From Neopararhizobium haloflavum (GTDB taxonomy: Bacteria > Pseudomonadota > Alphaproteobacteria > Rhizobiales > Rhizobiaceae): a DNA stretch of 64,000 nt. The position numbers and the translations under genes are program-made. Under the pieces are notes generated by a model. It made no database searches, was not told where the DNA came from, and worked only from the letters and a program-made list of their open reading frames with translations. The stretch is taken from positions 1 through 64,000 of the forward strand of contig NZ_NWUC01000001.1 of the NCBI RefSeq assembly GCF_002750855.1. Direction: 5' to 3'. Positions 7,729 to 15,739 of this stretch are shown one piece after another (positions within the stretch are counted from its first letter, which is position 1; every line of letters starts with the position of its first letter).

Positions 7729-8757
7729 TTAACCGCTTGCGGCGCTGCTACCCTTGAGCAGCACCTTCGGGCGGGTGCAGATTTGCAGTGCGTTCGACTG
7801 CATCTCGCCGTTGATGCCCTTGTCGTTCGGCATCGGCCATTGCTTCGAGTAGAGGCGACGGCCAAGCGTGTTGACGGTCTCGATGTAGTCCGCAGGCCCG
7901 TAATAGGTGCGGAAGAGGCCGGGGACGCCAGTCGGGAAGATGTGTGCTTCCTCGACACCGACGCCGATGCCTTCGCCATCGATCTCGCCGTAGTTCTCCC
8001 ACACGATGCCGCCGAACTCGAAGATCGGGTTCGAAGCGCGGTTCGGGCCGATATAGCTTTCGCGCAGGATTTGCGCGTCAGACCAGCCCTTGTAGGTCTC
8101 GCGTACTTCGGGGTGCTTCAGGAGCTTGTCGAAGAAGTTGTCTCCGACGAAGGCATGAAGATTGCCGAAGCTCAGACCTCCAAGCTGCTTGCGCGCCAGA
8201 CGGATTGTCTGGACGCACTTCTCGCGCAGCGCGCCGTCTGCCGGATCAGCCGCAGACAGATCGAAGTAGATCACGCCTTGCTGCTGGACGCCGAACTGAT
8301 CGAATAGGTTGAGCGTGGTCCCGTCAGCATAGGTGACGATGCCCTTCACCGCGCCCAGGCGCGCATGCTCTTCAGTGACTTCGAAGTCCGCCATGTTGGC
8401 ATTCATCTTCTCGCCAACGACCTGCTGGACGGTGCGAAGCTGCGTCTCGGAGCCAAGAGCGCGGATGCCCTGAACTTCGTCTGCATAGACATGCCAATCG
8501 CGCTGGAAGTGCGGGATGGTGATGTTCTGCAGCTTGCGCTTCGGCATGTCGCGCGTTTCGCCTGGGGCGCCGCGCGGGGACGGCTTCACAAGCTGGAGGA
8601 TGTCGCCGATGCTTTCGATCGCAATCGAAGTCGTCGAGACGGCAGTCGAAGAGAAGAGGCCGAGATCGCGGATGCGCGAGGGCCGGTATTTCAGTTCATT
8701 GACCACGTCCGTCAGCGCACTGACCGAGAACGCGGAATTTCGGAAGATGTCGAGCAT
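7729..8757 (-). CDS. Major capsid protein, lambda gpE family
   Basis: A 342-residue capsid protein of the phage capsid E family. It starts MLDIFRNSAFSVSALTDVVN, then TRDMPKRKLQNITIPHFQRD, a long conserved centre with FDLSAADPADGALREKC and AFVGDNFFDKLLKHPEV, and FGGIVWENYGEIDG near residue 245. Length agrees with lambda gpE (341). Its upstream gene is the gpD decoration protein. An apparent intrinsic terminator lies only about 15-36 bases before this start, and the ribosome-binding site is weak (GGGA eleven bases upstream). Both are odd for the most abundant virion protein. Confidence 0.95.
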   Translation of the reverse strand: MLDIFRNSAFSVSALTDVVNELKYRPSRIRDLGLFSSTAVSTTSIAIESIGDILQLVKPSPRGAPGETRDMPKRKLQNITIPHFQRDWHVYADEVQGIRALGSETQLRTVQQVVGEKMNANMADFEVTEEHARLGAVKGIVTYADGTTLNLFDQFGVQQQGVIYFDLSAADPADGALREKCVQTIRLARKQLGGLSFGNLHAFVGDNFFDKLLKHPEVRETYKGWSDAQILRESYIGPNRASNPIFEFGGIVWENYGEIDGEGIGVGVEEAHIFPTGVPGLFRTYYGPADYIETVNTLGRRLYSKQWPMPNDKGINGEMQSNALQICTRPKVLLKGSSAASG

Positions 8758-8771
8758 CCTATTTTTCCCAT

Positions 8772-8793
8772 AAAAAAGCCCGCTCGAAGCGGG
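8772..8793 (-). terminator. Intrinsic terminator between decoration and major capsid genes
   Basis: On the minus strand a perfect six-pair CCCGCT/AGCGGG stem with a three-base loop is followed directly by TTTTTT. This is a classic Rho-independent terminator. It lies 31 bases after the decoration gene stop and just before the capsid start, in the direction of late transcription, so either read-through is partial, or antitermination is used, or the capsid gene has its own promoter. Confidence 0.8.
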
Positions 8794-8824
8794 TCAAAAG
8801 AATTCGAGGGGCTGATCGCGGCGC

Positions 8825-9208
8825 TTAGTAGCGAACGATGATCCCGGCGTCGGCAAGCTGGGCGACCTTAGCCGCCCGCTTGGTGTCGTCGTTGACGGTA
8901 TCGTCGAGCGTCAGGATGTGGCCGTTGACCTCGGCATCACGCTCGATGATCGCGATTTCCTGGTCAGCGTCCGTTGCATCGCAGCCGTAAAGGGCGATGG
9001 CTACGCCGGTTTCCGCGCCTTCGCTGCCGACGACTTCGGCATTGCCAGATGGGATCATCTTCCCGCTGGCGGTGATGGCGCCGAGGACCGTGCCGGGCGC
9101 CACAACCCCGGCGCCGGCAGCGATGGTCGCCTTACCGCGGCTGCGGTGGAAGTTGGCCTCCGACAGGAGGAATTCGCCGGGGTGCCGGCCTTCTTCGAAA
9201 GTGGTCAT
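8825..9208 (-). CDS. Head decoration protein, lambda gpD family
   Basis: A 127-residue protein with the gpD pattern: TTFEEGRHPGEFLLSEAN, RGKATIAAGAGVVAPGTVLG, GVAIALYGCDATDADQE and a terminal ADAGIIVRY. gpD trimers stabilise the expanded capsid during DNA packaging. Placement between the protease/scaffold and gpE genes is exactly as in lambda (C-Nu3-D-E). Confidence 0.93.
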   Translation of the reverse strand: MTTFEEGRHPGEFLLSEANFHRSRGKATIAAGAGVVAPGTVLGAITASGKMIPSGNAEVVGSEGAETGVAIALYGCDATDADQEIAIIERDAEVNGHILTLDDTVNDDTKRAAKVAQLADAGIIVRY

Positions 9209-9244
9209 TTCGGGGTTCTCCGATTGAGGACGAGGCGACGCGTC

Positions 9245-9613
9245 TTAAGCGACGCGCGCGTTGATGTTGTCGACGACGCCCGACCAGCCGGCCTTGGCGG
9301 CGGCGATCGGCTCTTCCTCTCCGCCTGCGCCCATTTCGGCGGCGCCGGCCGCGCGCTGCTCGATCGTGAGCGTCGCATCGGCCTTGCCCGTTGCACCTGC
9401 CGGTGCAGAGGCGAGAACCTTCTCGGCGGCTTCCGCCGACATGTCGGTTTCGAAGGCAAGCGTCATTGCCATTTCGGCGCGACCCTTGGCGGCATCGCAA
9501 GAAAGGATCGACTTGATCCGCGCAGACGCCTCGGTGGCGCCTTCCTTGCGAGCGGCGGCGACTGCGGAAGCGTGGGCTTCAGCGGTAATGGTGTTTTCGT
9601 TCTCCCCGGACAT
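9245..9613 (-). CDS. Capsid scaffold protein from internal start (lambda Nu3-like), 122 aa
   Basis: An in-frame ATG at residue 314 of the protease begins MSGENENTITAEAHASAV. It is preceded by CAGGAGA with an eight-base spacer, a better ribosome-binding site than most genes here. The product is helical, Ala/Glu-rich and acidic, as expected for a scaffold. In lambda the Nu3 scaffold is likewise translated from an in-frame start inside gene C. Inferred from the start signal and family precedent. Confidence 0.72.
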   Translation of the reverse strand: MSGENENTITAEAHASAVAAARKEGATEASARIKSILSCDAAKGRAEMAMTLAFETDMSAEAAEKVLASAPAGATGKADATLTIEQRAAGAAEMGAGGEEEPIAAAKAGWSGVVDNINARVA

Positions 9614-10552
9614 ACGGGCTGTCTCCTGTGCGGTTTGGCCCGATGGACCGGGCTTGGATGGCGAAGCGAGAAGTTCGGCAAGCGTCCCGATCCGGTCTGC
9701 GAGACCGGCGTCGATGGCCTGTTGTCCGATAAAGGTTTTCGCCTCGGTTCGACGGGCGGCGGCGGCGGTCGTCCGCTCGCCTCGCCCGGCTTCGACCGTT
9801 TCGAGGAAGCGGTCATAGAAGGTCATCACGTCGCGCTGAAGCGAGGCGCGGACCTCTTCGGTAAGCGGGCCGAAAGAATTGCCGTCCACCTTGTGGGCGC
9901 CCGCGTGAATGAAGGTCGGCTTGACGCCCTTCGCCTTAAGCTCGTCCGAGCGATCAAGGTGAAGCATGACGACACCGATCGACCCCACGACAGAAGTCGG
10001 AGATATCACAACTTCCGTAGCCGATGCGGCAATGCCGTATGCGGCCGAAGCCGCAACATCGTTGATAAAGGCCACGATCGGCTTTTGCTCCCGAAGCGCG
10101 CGAACCGTAGCCGCGAGCCCGAACATGCCGGTCGCCTCGCCGCCGAAGCTGTTGATGTCGAGGATGATCGCCGAAATCTCGGGATCGCCTGCCGCGTCCA
10201 TCAACTGCGCCTCGATCCCCTCATAGGAGACAAGGCCGGACGAAGCGCCGATCCAAGCGCCTCTATTAACGAGTGAGCCATCGATCGTGATGATCGCCGT
10301 GCTCCCCATCTTCCGCGTCAGGCCATACCCCCGCGCGCTATCGCGGCGGTTCGTCCCAACAAAGCGGCTTGCCTGGGGATGCAGCGCGGCCGGGGATTGA
10401 TCCCCGGCCTGCGCGCCCTCATCGCCTGCCTCAAGCGAGCCGGGAAGGATACGGCCCTCAAGAGCGGCAAGGATGACTTCCGCCTTCGACGGATCGAGAA
10501 GGAGGGGCCGGTTTAGAACCCTGTCGGCCAGCAGGGGAAGGTGTCGGTTCAT
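9245..10552 (-). CDS. Head maturation protease (S49 family) fused to scaffold region
   Basis: A 435-residue lambda gpC-like protein. Residues about 80-300 are an SppA/S49 serine protease: IITIDGSLVNRG, ILDINSFGGEATG, the nucleophile region NDVAASAAYGIAASA (Ser169), then SVVGSIGVVMLHLD. Residues from about 314 form the Ala/Glu-rich scaffold that is also made separately from an internal start at 9613. It works at the portal vertex during prohead assembly. Neighbours are portal/gpW before and gpD after. Confidence 0.93.
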   Translation of the reverse strand: MNRHLPLLADRVLNRPLLLDPSKAEVILAALEGRILPGSLEAGDEGAQAGDQSPAALHPQASRFVGTNRRDSARGYGLTRKMGSTAIITIDGSLVNRGAWIGASSGLVSYEGIEAQLMDAAGDPEISAIILDINSFGGEATGMFGLAATVRALREQKPIVAFINDVAASAAYGIAASATEVVISPTSVVGSIGVVMLHLDRSDELKAKGVKPTFIHAGAHKVDGNSFGPLTEEVRASLQRDVMTFYDRFLETVEAGRGERTTAAAARRTEAKTFIGQQAIDAGLADRIGTLAELLASPSKPGPSGQTAQETARMSGENENTITAEAHASAVAAARKEGATEASARIKSILSCDAAKGRAEMAMTLAFETDMSAEAAEKVLASAPAGATGKADATLTIEQRAAGAAEMGAGGEEEPIAAAKAGWSGVVDNINARVA

Positions 10553-10555
10553 CGT

Positions 10556-10798
10556 CTACCTCGGCATGATTGCGAAGCGACGGGGCCGCTTGCCGTTCCT
10601 GATCGCGCAGGCGTTGTCAGCCGCGGCAATCTCCTGGTCGAGCCTCGTAAGGTTCGCCGCAGAGTACTTGACGCGCTGCCGACCGCCGTTGCCGCTTTCG
10701 ATGTCAGTCTCGACGACGCCGACCCCGGTGATGATCTCATCGCGGATCGCGCGAAGCTCTTTCGCTCGCTTGCAAGGATCATCTTGCTCGATCGGCAT
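10556..10798 (-). CDS. Head-tail joining protein gpW-like
   Basis: An 80-residue protein with the gpW layout: an N-terminal helix (PCKRAKELRAIRDEIITG), a short beta hairpin (GGRQRVKYSAAN) and a second helix (TRLDQEIAAADN). Lambda gpW (68 aa) plugs the portal after packaging. The gene overlaps the end of the portal gene by 20 bases. In lambda, W precedes portal gene B; here it follows it. Confidence 0.8.
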   Translation of the reverse strand: MPIEQDDPCKRAKELRAIRDEIITGVGVVETDIESGNGGRQRVKYSAANLTRLDQEIAAADNACAIRNGKRPRRFAIMPR

Positions 10799-12404
10799 CG
10801 TCGTCCTCGCTTGCTTCTGCTTGCTGCCCCGGGGCGCCGCCTACGTTGTTCTGGACCGGCTCGGGGAGGCCATAGTGCTCCCGAAGCTTTCGCTCTCGAT
10901 CCCGCTGCGCGTAGACATCCTCGATGTCTACGCCGAGATCGTTCGCGATCATCTCGTCGGTGATGACGCCCATGTTCCGGTAGACCTCATGCGCCTTCGC
11001 GCTCTTGAGATCGTCTGCCTGGGGCTTCGGTGCTCCCGGCCATTCGGCGCGACAAGCTGCCGTCCGGTTGGCAAGGAAAGCATCGATCCCGCCCGGGAAG
11101 GGCACGTCCCCGTTCTCGATCGCCTCTTCAAGCCATGCCTCGTAAATTGGCTGGCAAAGCGGGGCGACGATATGCTTCCGGCGCATCGACGTGATCGCGA
11201 AGATTTCGGTCCCAGCCATACGAACGGACGAGTAACTGGCATCCGAATAGTCGCCAGTCGCGCTCTCGTATGTCAGCCCCAGGCAACGCGCCAATTCCCG
11301 AAGGAGATGAAGCGAGAAGTCCTTGTAGGCCGTCGTCGGCTGGTTGGGCGAAAGGAACTCCATCTTCTGCCCGGGGAAAAGCTGCGCGATGCGCCCGCCC
11401 ATCCCGACATCGATAGAATTCCCGTCGTACCACCCGGCCTGCGCCTGATACCAAGCCTCAAAGGGCGATACGCCCTCCGCTGCCATCATCGCTTGCTCTT
11501 GCGGCGAAAGAAGCCCCTGAAGGATATCCTCCGTCGGCGCATCCGATTGGACCGCAGCGGCAAAAACCGTCTGGATCAGCGACGCAAGAAGCGTCGCGTC
11601 CGCAAGCTGATCAAACTGCTTGGCGACCTTCAGTCCCGGGGTCAGGGGTGAAATGCCCCGGACCTGTCCGGGTAGCCCCTGGAATACGAGGATCACCGCC
11701 GGCCGTCCGAGCGCATCGCGAGCCGGGACAAGCGCGTCATACTCGCCGATCAACGGGTGCTTACGCCGAGCCACGTAGGCTATCGGCAGACCGTCGGCAT
11801 TCATTTTCACGCCAGACTTCACGCGATTGAGCGGGTCGTCGGTGCGCGAAAGCTTATGCGGCGACAATAGCCGGACCTTCGTCCCGTAGCGCGAGCCGTA
11901 GCGACGCCGATAGACGATCTCGGCGAGGATTTCCCCTGTAGCGAACCACTGCCGAAAGGCCGCGTCCTGCATCTGGCCGATCGTGCGCCGCCCCTCGATG
12001 TCGCATTCAAGCGGGTTGTTCGCCCAAAGGCTGAAACGCTGCTCGACCAGCTTCCGCCACTTCTGCGCGTCCGCTTCGGACATTCCGAAAAGCTCGTTCT
12101 CGGGCATGCACCGTAAGCGCAGGCCGTTTCCGACCGTATTCGCTGCGGCCTGCTCGATCGCGCCGGCAATCCATCCGCTGTTCTGGATGACATCGACGGC
12201 CCGTCCCGCCGCCGCGTCCCAGGCGGCGGCTACATCGTCGGAGACATCGCGCAGGGCAGGGCGCCAAGTCGACATCGTGACGCCGCGGCCACCGCGCATG
12301 AACTCGGATCGGACATGAGCAGGCGCCCCCAATCCGCTGTCCGCGATCGTCGGCGCTGCCGCCCCGCTATCACGCTTGAGCGGAATTTGGGGAACTCGAA
12401 GCAT
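10779..12404 (-). CDS. Phage portal protein, lambda gpB family
   Basis: A 541-residue portal protein. Key stretches are NSGWIAGAIEQAAANTVGNG (about 75-94), TGEILAEIVYRRRYG, VFQGLPGQVRGISPLTPGLK, LLRELARCLGLTYESATGDY and SYSSVRMAGTEIF, all typical of lambda-type portals. The dodecamer forms the DNA entry pore. The C-terminal 40 residues are Gln/Asp-rich and disordered. It follows terminase by a six-base gap. An internal ATG near residue 37 is an alternative start. Confidence 0.95.
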   Translation of the reverse strand: MLRVPQIPLKRDSGAAAPTIADSGLGAPAHVRSEFMRGGRGVTMSTWRPALRDVSDDVAAAWDAAAGRAVDVIQNSGWIAGAIEQAAANTVGNGLRLRCMPENELFGMSEADAQKWRKLVEQRFSLWANNPLECDIEGRRTIGQMQDAAFRQWFATGEILAEIVYRRRYGSRYGTKVRLLSPHKLSRTDDPLNRVKSGVKMNADGLPIAYVARRKHPLIGEYDALVPARDALGRPAVILVFQGLPGQVRGISPLTPGLKVAKQFDQLADATLLASLIQTVFAAAVQSDAPTEDILQGLLSPQEQAMMAAEGVSPFEAWYQAQAGWYDGNSIDVGMGGRIAQLFPGQKMEFLSPNQPTTAYKDFSLHLLRELARCLGLTYESATGDYSDASYSSVRMAGTEIFAITSMRRKHIVAPLCQPIYEAWLEEAIENGDVPFPGGIDAFLANRTAACRAEWPGAPKPQADDLKSAKAHEVYRNMGVITDEMIANDLGVDIEDVYAQRDRERKLREHYGLPEPVQNNVGGAPGQQAEASEDDDADRAR

Positions 12405-12410
12405 CGGGCA

Positions 12411-14447
12411 TTACCTCATGCGCGCCCCGAGATTTCGGAAGCGGTTGCGGAGATCGACAGTCTTTGGAGCCGGCGGCATCGGATCGTCGTCATCATCGTC
12501 CGGTACATCTTCGGCCGGGGAGGGCGTAGGGCTGCTCTCTTCTTCATCACCCCACGAGCGAACGACCCCTTCGGGGATCGTCTGAACGTTGAGCGAATAG
12601 CCAGCCACCGCCACAAGGGCTTCACAGTCGAAGAAGTGATTGTCTTTGCGCTGCTTGACCCACTTCGGCTTCGGCGAGCCCGGCTCGACGACGCGCACTT
12701 CCGACAAGACTTGCCGCGCATATTCCTCGTCGGCGCCTTGGTGCAGGAAGAACGCCCCGCTTTGCTCGATCGGTGTCTTGATCCGCGAGTGCACCAACCC
12801 CTTGAAGAAATCGGTGTTCACATGGACAAGATTGATCGAATAAGGGCGCTTCGAGCCGTCCGGTTTGACCTCGATTTTGGCGACCGAGTAAGGCCGGCCG
12901 TTCAACGTGTCCCGCCCCTTGGTTGGAAGGCAAAGAAACGAATAACGCCGACAGAACTCGTAGACTTTGTGTTCCGACCCGGCATCCGTCTTGTTCGGAC
13001 GGAAGCCACTGTCGATCATGACCTTCTCAATGTGCAGCCCAGCGATCGGCGCGAGCATGATGTTGGCGAGATCGCCCCACACCACGTCGTCGTCGGTCAT
13101 TCCGTGCAGGATGCCGTAGTCGAGAAGGAACGATGTCCCCCGCGAGCCGAAGCCGCGGATGACGTAGTAGAGCGTGCGCTTGCCCACATCGACGCCCATC
13201 GCAACACGAATAACCTCGCGCGGCGCGGATCGCGCCGGGTAGGGGCGGACGTTCTCTCGCAAGAGCGTCTGCCATTCCGGCAGATCGCCCCCACCCTCGG
13301 CGTAAAGCTCGCCGAAGCCGGCGTTGACCGCCGTCTGTATCTTGTCCGGCTCGCCCGAAAGGACGGCGTTCAGATATCGTTCGGCGCGATCGCCCCACGT
13401 CACGAAAGGCGAGCAGAGGCCGGAATTCCACGTCGAATACGTGCTGTTCTCTGGCACGTTCCGATCTGCGAATGCGTCCTCGATGGTCTGGCCGGGCGCG
13501 ATCATCACGCCCTTCGCATTCATTTCGGCCTTATGGTGCTCTTCGATCGGGTCCGCGCAGCCCTGCGGGCATTGCAGATAGGCCGAACGCTTCGCTTGAA
13601 CGGGCGTCGCACCCTTCGGCCACTTCAAGTGCTTCAGGCGCGGGACGAAGAACTCGCCGCAGTGCGGGCAGGGCCACGCCCAATGATGCCGCGTCCCTTG
13701 CTGCCAAAGCCGCCAGATGGGGCTTTCGATTTCTTCGGCGCTTCCGGTCTTCCAAAACTCGAGCCCCGATACGGGGTCGGTCTCGGTTTCTACGATCCCG
13801 CGGCCCGGTGTCGAAGTGACGACGGTCACGAAGTCCGCGTAGGTATCACCACGCGCCAGGACAAGGCCGAGCGGATCGCCCTGGCCTCGAATGTTGGCGA
13901 GCATCTCATCGTATTCGTCCACGATCGCCATCCCCGCCGGATCGGACTTCAGCGCCGTCGAAGAACCCGCATGCGCAAGCCGGATGGGAACGCCCGCGAC
14001 GATCTTTTTCGTCTTCTTCATGCGCTTGCCGCGCGCGACCTTCGCCTTAAGCGTCTCGGCCTCATCGAGCAGGCCCATAAGTCGGGGCTCAAACTGGTCG
14101 GTGTTGAACTCTTTCGACGGGCCGACGTAGAGGATCGGAACCGGCCGCTGCGACAGGCGCGCGCCGATCAGGTCAAGAATGTTGTCAGTCTTGCCGGACT
14201 GTGCCGACATCATCGCCACGGAAAGCGCATAGCGGCCCGAGTGGGCCGCGCGAGCGAAGTGGACGCCATAGGGCGTAAGCATCGGGTCACGATCGCCGGG
14301 AACGCCGGCCGTCTTCGGATACGTGCGGTTGTTCGCACCCCATTGATCAGGTGTCGTCAGGGCTTCCGGTTGAAGGAAGCTCTCCGCCCTTCTCAAAAAA
14401 TTCGGCAGATGCTGCGATGGCTTTCGCGATGCGCTTGAGGCTGTCAT
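12411..14447 (-). CDS. Terminase large subunit, GpA family
   Basis: A 678-residue lambda GpA-type packaging motor. Residues 81-87 SAQSGKT form the ATPase P-loop-like motif and AIVDEYDE (174-181) the Walker B. A CPHC/CPQGC cysteine set lies around 265-305. VAMGVDVGK, VMIDSGF and FFDCEALVAVAG provide the acidic residues of the RNase H-like nuclease. The N-terminal 50 residues (PDQWGANNR) belong to the family, so the ATG at 14447 is kept although it overlaps the small subunit by about 100 bases. Confidence 0.95.
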   Translation of the reverse strand: MTASSASRKPSQHLPNFLRRAESFLQPEALTTPDQWGANNRTYPKTAGVPGDRDPMLTPYGVHFARAAHSGRYALSVAMMSAQSGKTDNILDLIGARLSQRPVPILYVGPSKEFNTDQFEPRLMGLLDEAETLKAKVARGKRMKKTKKIVAGVPIRLAHAGSSTALKSDPAGMAIVDEYDEMLANIRGQGDPLGLVLARGDTYADFVTVVTSTPGRGIVETETDPVSGLEFWKTGSAEEIESPIWRLWQQGTRHHWAWPCPHCGEFFVPRLKHLKWPKGATPVQAKRSAYLQCPQGCADPIEEHHKAEMNAKGVMIAPGQTIEDAFADRNVPENSTYSTWNSGLCSPFVTWGDRAERYLNAVLSGEPDKIQTAVNAGFGELYAEGGGDLPEWQTLLRENVRPYPARSAPREVIRVAMGVDVGKRTLYYVIRGFGSRGTSFLLDYGILHGMTDDDVVWGDLANIMLAPIAGLHIEKVMIDSGFRPNKTDAGSEHKVYEFCRRYSFLCLPTKGRDTLNGRPYSVAKIEVKPDGSKRPYSINLVHVNTDFFKGLVHSRIKTPIEQSGAFFLHQGADEEYARQVLSEVRVVEPGSPKPKWVKQRKDNHFFDCEALVAVAGYSLNVQTIPEGVVRSWGDEEESSPTPSPAEDVPDDDDDDPMPPAPKTVDLRNRFRNLGARMR

Positions 14448-14856
14448 TTACTTCGGCTTCCAGCTTGCGGCGCAATTCCATGTCGCGCGTCGTCCGGGCC
14501 GGCATGCCGTCGAATTCTTCGCGGACCTTGCCGAGAACGATATCGAATGCCGCCTGGGCGTCCTCAATCGGGACCAATTGGCGAAGGCGCTCCCTGATCC
14601 GAAGGTCGATTTCGGTCGCCTTGGCGTCCTGCATCCGCGTCGCTGTCGCCGATTTCGACGACCGGCGCTCTTCGTCCTTGAGGAAGCGGATGTAGCCTTG
14701 CACGGCGCCGACGAGCGTCACCTTCCCGCGCGCAATGCGCGGGATGTAGTCCATTTTGCAGAGTTGGCGGACGCGCTCTTCGCTGATCATCAGTAGGCGC
14801 GCGGCCTGGGCGATTGGAATTGTGCCTGCCTTATCGGCTTCCTGCTTCGGCGCCAT
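14347..14856 (-). CDS. Terminase small subunit (Nu1-like DNA-binding protein)
   Basis: A 169-residue protein starting MAPKQEADKAGTIPIAQAAR. Residues about 10-50 are a winged helix-turn-helix (IAQAARLLMISEERVRQLCK, YIPRIARGKVTLVGAVQGYI), followed by charged helices that would bind the large subunit, the Nu1 layout. The ATG at 14856 with GGAAG upstream is preferred to a GTG eight codons earlier. It is the first gene of the terminase-to-fibre late block. Its end overlaps the large subunit gene by about 100 bases in another frame. Confidence 0.85.
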   Translation of the reverse strand: MAPKQEADKAGTIPIAQAARLLMISEERVRQLCKMDYIPRIARGKVTLVGAVQGYIRFLKDEERRSSKSATATRMQDAKATEIDLRIRERLRQLVPIEDAQAAFDIVLGKVREEFDGMPARTTRDMELRRKLEAEVNDSLKRIAKAIAASAEFFEKGGELPSTGSPDDT

Positions 14857-14861
14857 AGGCT

Positions 14862-14908
14862 TCCACCTTTTTCCAACCACACATCATTTTCGAGTTGCTG
14901 TTTCCAAC
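14862..14908. promoter_or_regulatory. Repeated TTTCCAAC motifs in the divergent terS/14950 intergenic region
   Basis: TTTCCAAC occurs at 14870-14877 and 14901-14908, 31 bases apart. The first is preceded at a ten-base period by TCCACC (14862-14867). The same motif appears at three other regulatory regions of this prophage. The stretch separates the late operon (minus) from the plus-strand gene at 14950, so it probably contains both promoters. Part of the first copy overlaps the terS ribosome-binding region, so that one may be coincidental. Confidence 0.45.
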
Positions 14909-14949
14909 GCCAGAGCTATGTGTTCATCACCGAAAAGGGAGATTGATCG

Positions 14950-15492
14950 ATGACGAAGGCAGAACTCACCGGCAAGGAAATCTCGATGCTGACCGCAGAG
15001 CTTACGGGCGGCGGCTTCAAGCGATCAGCCAATCGGGAAGCGGCCGTTGCGCGCTTCCGCAGCGCCGCCGCAGAGGCGGGTATTTCCAATCCTGACAACA
15101 TCCTCGCCATGAACTTTGAAGACGCTCAGGCCTCACTCAAGCCAAAGCCTGTCGCCACCGGTGGCGAAGATGGGGCGATCGAACAGGCCCTGCGCGAATT
15201 CATCGGCGGGGATGAGCGCAGCCACGTTTTCATGCGTGATCTTTTCCGCCGGGTCTTCCAGGCGGGCGCGGCGTCGAAGCCGGCCCGCAAGCCCCGCGAG
15301 CGCACCGGCCCGACCAAGCGCGAGATCGCCGCAGGCCTCCTGATGCGCCCCGAAGGGGCGACCTCGAAGGAAATCCTTGAAGCGACCGGCTGGCCGGCGG
15401 TTTCCGTCCCGGCCATCGCCCGGGCAAGCAAGCTTTCCCTTCGAACGGAGAAAGACGGGCGCGCCTCCCGGTACTTCGGAACGTCCTCCTGA
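14950..15492 (+). CDS. Protein with C-terminal DUF3489-like winged-helix domain
   Basis: A 180-residue protein, the only plus-strand gene within the minus-strand late block. AAGGGA precedes the ATG. Residues about 5-60 are helical (KEISMLTAELTGGGFKRSAN). A basic linker (KPARKPRERTGPTKRE) leads to a DUF3489-like domain (about 125-178: IAAGLLMRPEGATSKEILEA, TGWPAVSV), which is probably DNA-binding. Its own upstream region and a downstream bidirectional terminator suggest independent expression, as for phage morons. Confidence 0.78.
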   Translation: MTKAELTGKEISMLTAELTGGGFKRSANREAAVARFRSAAAEAGISNPDNILAMNFEDAQASLKPKPVATGGEDGAIEQALREFIGGDERSHVFMRDLFRRVFQAGAASKPARKPRERTGPTKREIAAGLLMRPEGATSKEILEATGWPAVSVPAIARASKLSLRTEKDGRASRYFGTSS

Positions 15493-15516
15493 CAGTCAGA
15501 GTATCCCCGATCTGAG

Positions 15517-15542
15517 AAGCCGCCGGTCAACCCCGGCGGCTT
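15517..15542. terminator. Bidirectional hairpin terminator between convergent genes
   Basis: A perfect ten-base stem AAGCCGCCGG/CCGGCGGCTT with a six-base loop lies between the plus-strand gene ending at 15492 and the minus-strand gene ending at 15527, whose stop is in the loop. A short T run follows on the plus side (CTTTCG) and CTTCTC on the minus side, so termination both ways is plausible but the U tracts are weak. Confidence 0.6.
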
Positions 15543-15739
15543 TCGAATATCCGGCGCAGGACATAGCCGCGAGCCAGCGAAACGATCGTGAAGATCGCCC
15601 CCATCGCCATGCTGTCCGAAAGCCGCGCTGGCAATCCGAACCACGGAAAGATGACAAGCTGCGTCGCGACCGCCAGCCAATAGCCGACCAAGACGTTCGT
15701 CGCCGCTTCGAAAAGCGACATCGCCCGACTTTGTTTCAC
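15527..15739 (-). CDS. Small membrane protein, DUF7220-like
   Basis: A 70-residue protein with two hydrophobic segments: ATNVLVGYWLAVATQLVIFP (about 12-31) and MAMGAIFTIVSLARGYVLRR (about 44-63). The SLFEAATNVLVGY start matches small phage/plasmid proteins classed as DUF7220. The ATG overlaps the methyltransferase stop by four bases, so they are cotranslated. A holin-like role cannot be excluded, but the family is of unknown function. Confidence 0.75.
   Translation of the reverse strand: MKQSRAMSLFEAATNVLVGYWLAVATQLVIFPWFGLPARLSDSMAMGAIFTIVSLARGYVLRRIFESRRG

Noticed and set aside
12315-14438. Plus-strand open frame of about 700 codons opposite the terminase
   Set aside because: An antisense shadow of the secure GpA gene in GC-rich DNA; translation is Arg-rich and matches no family.
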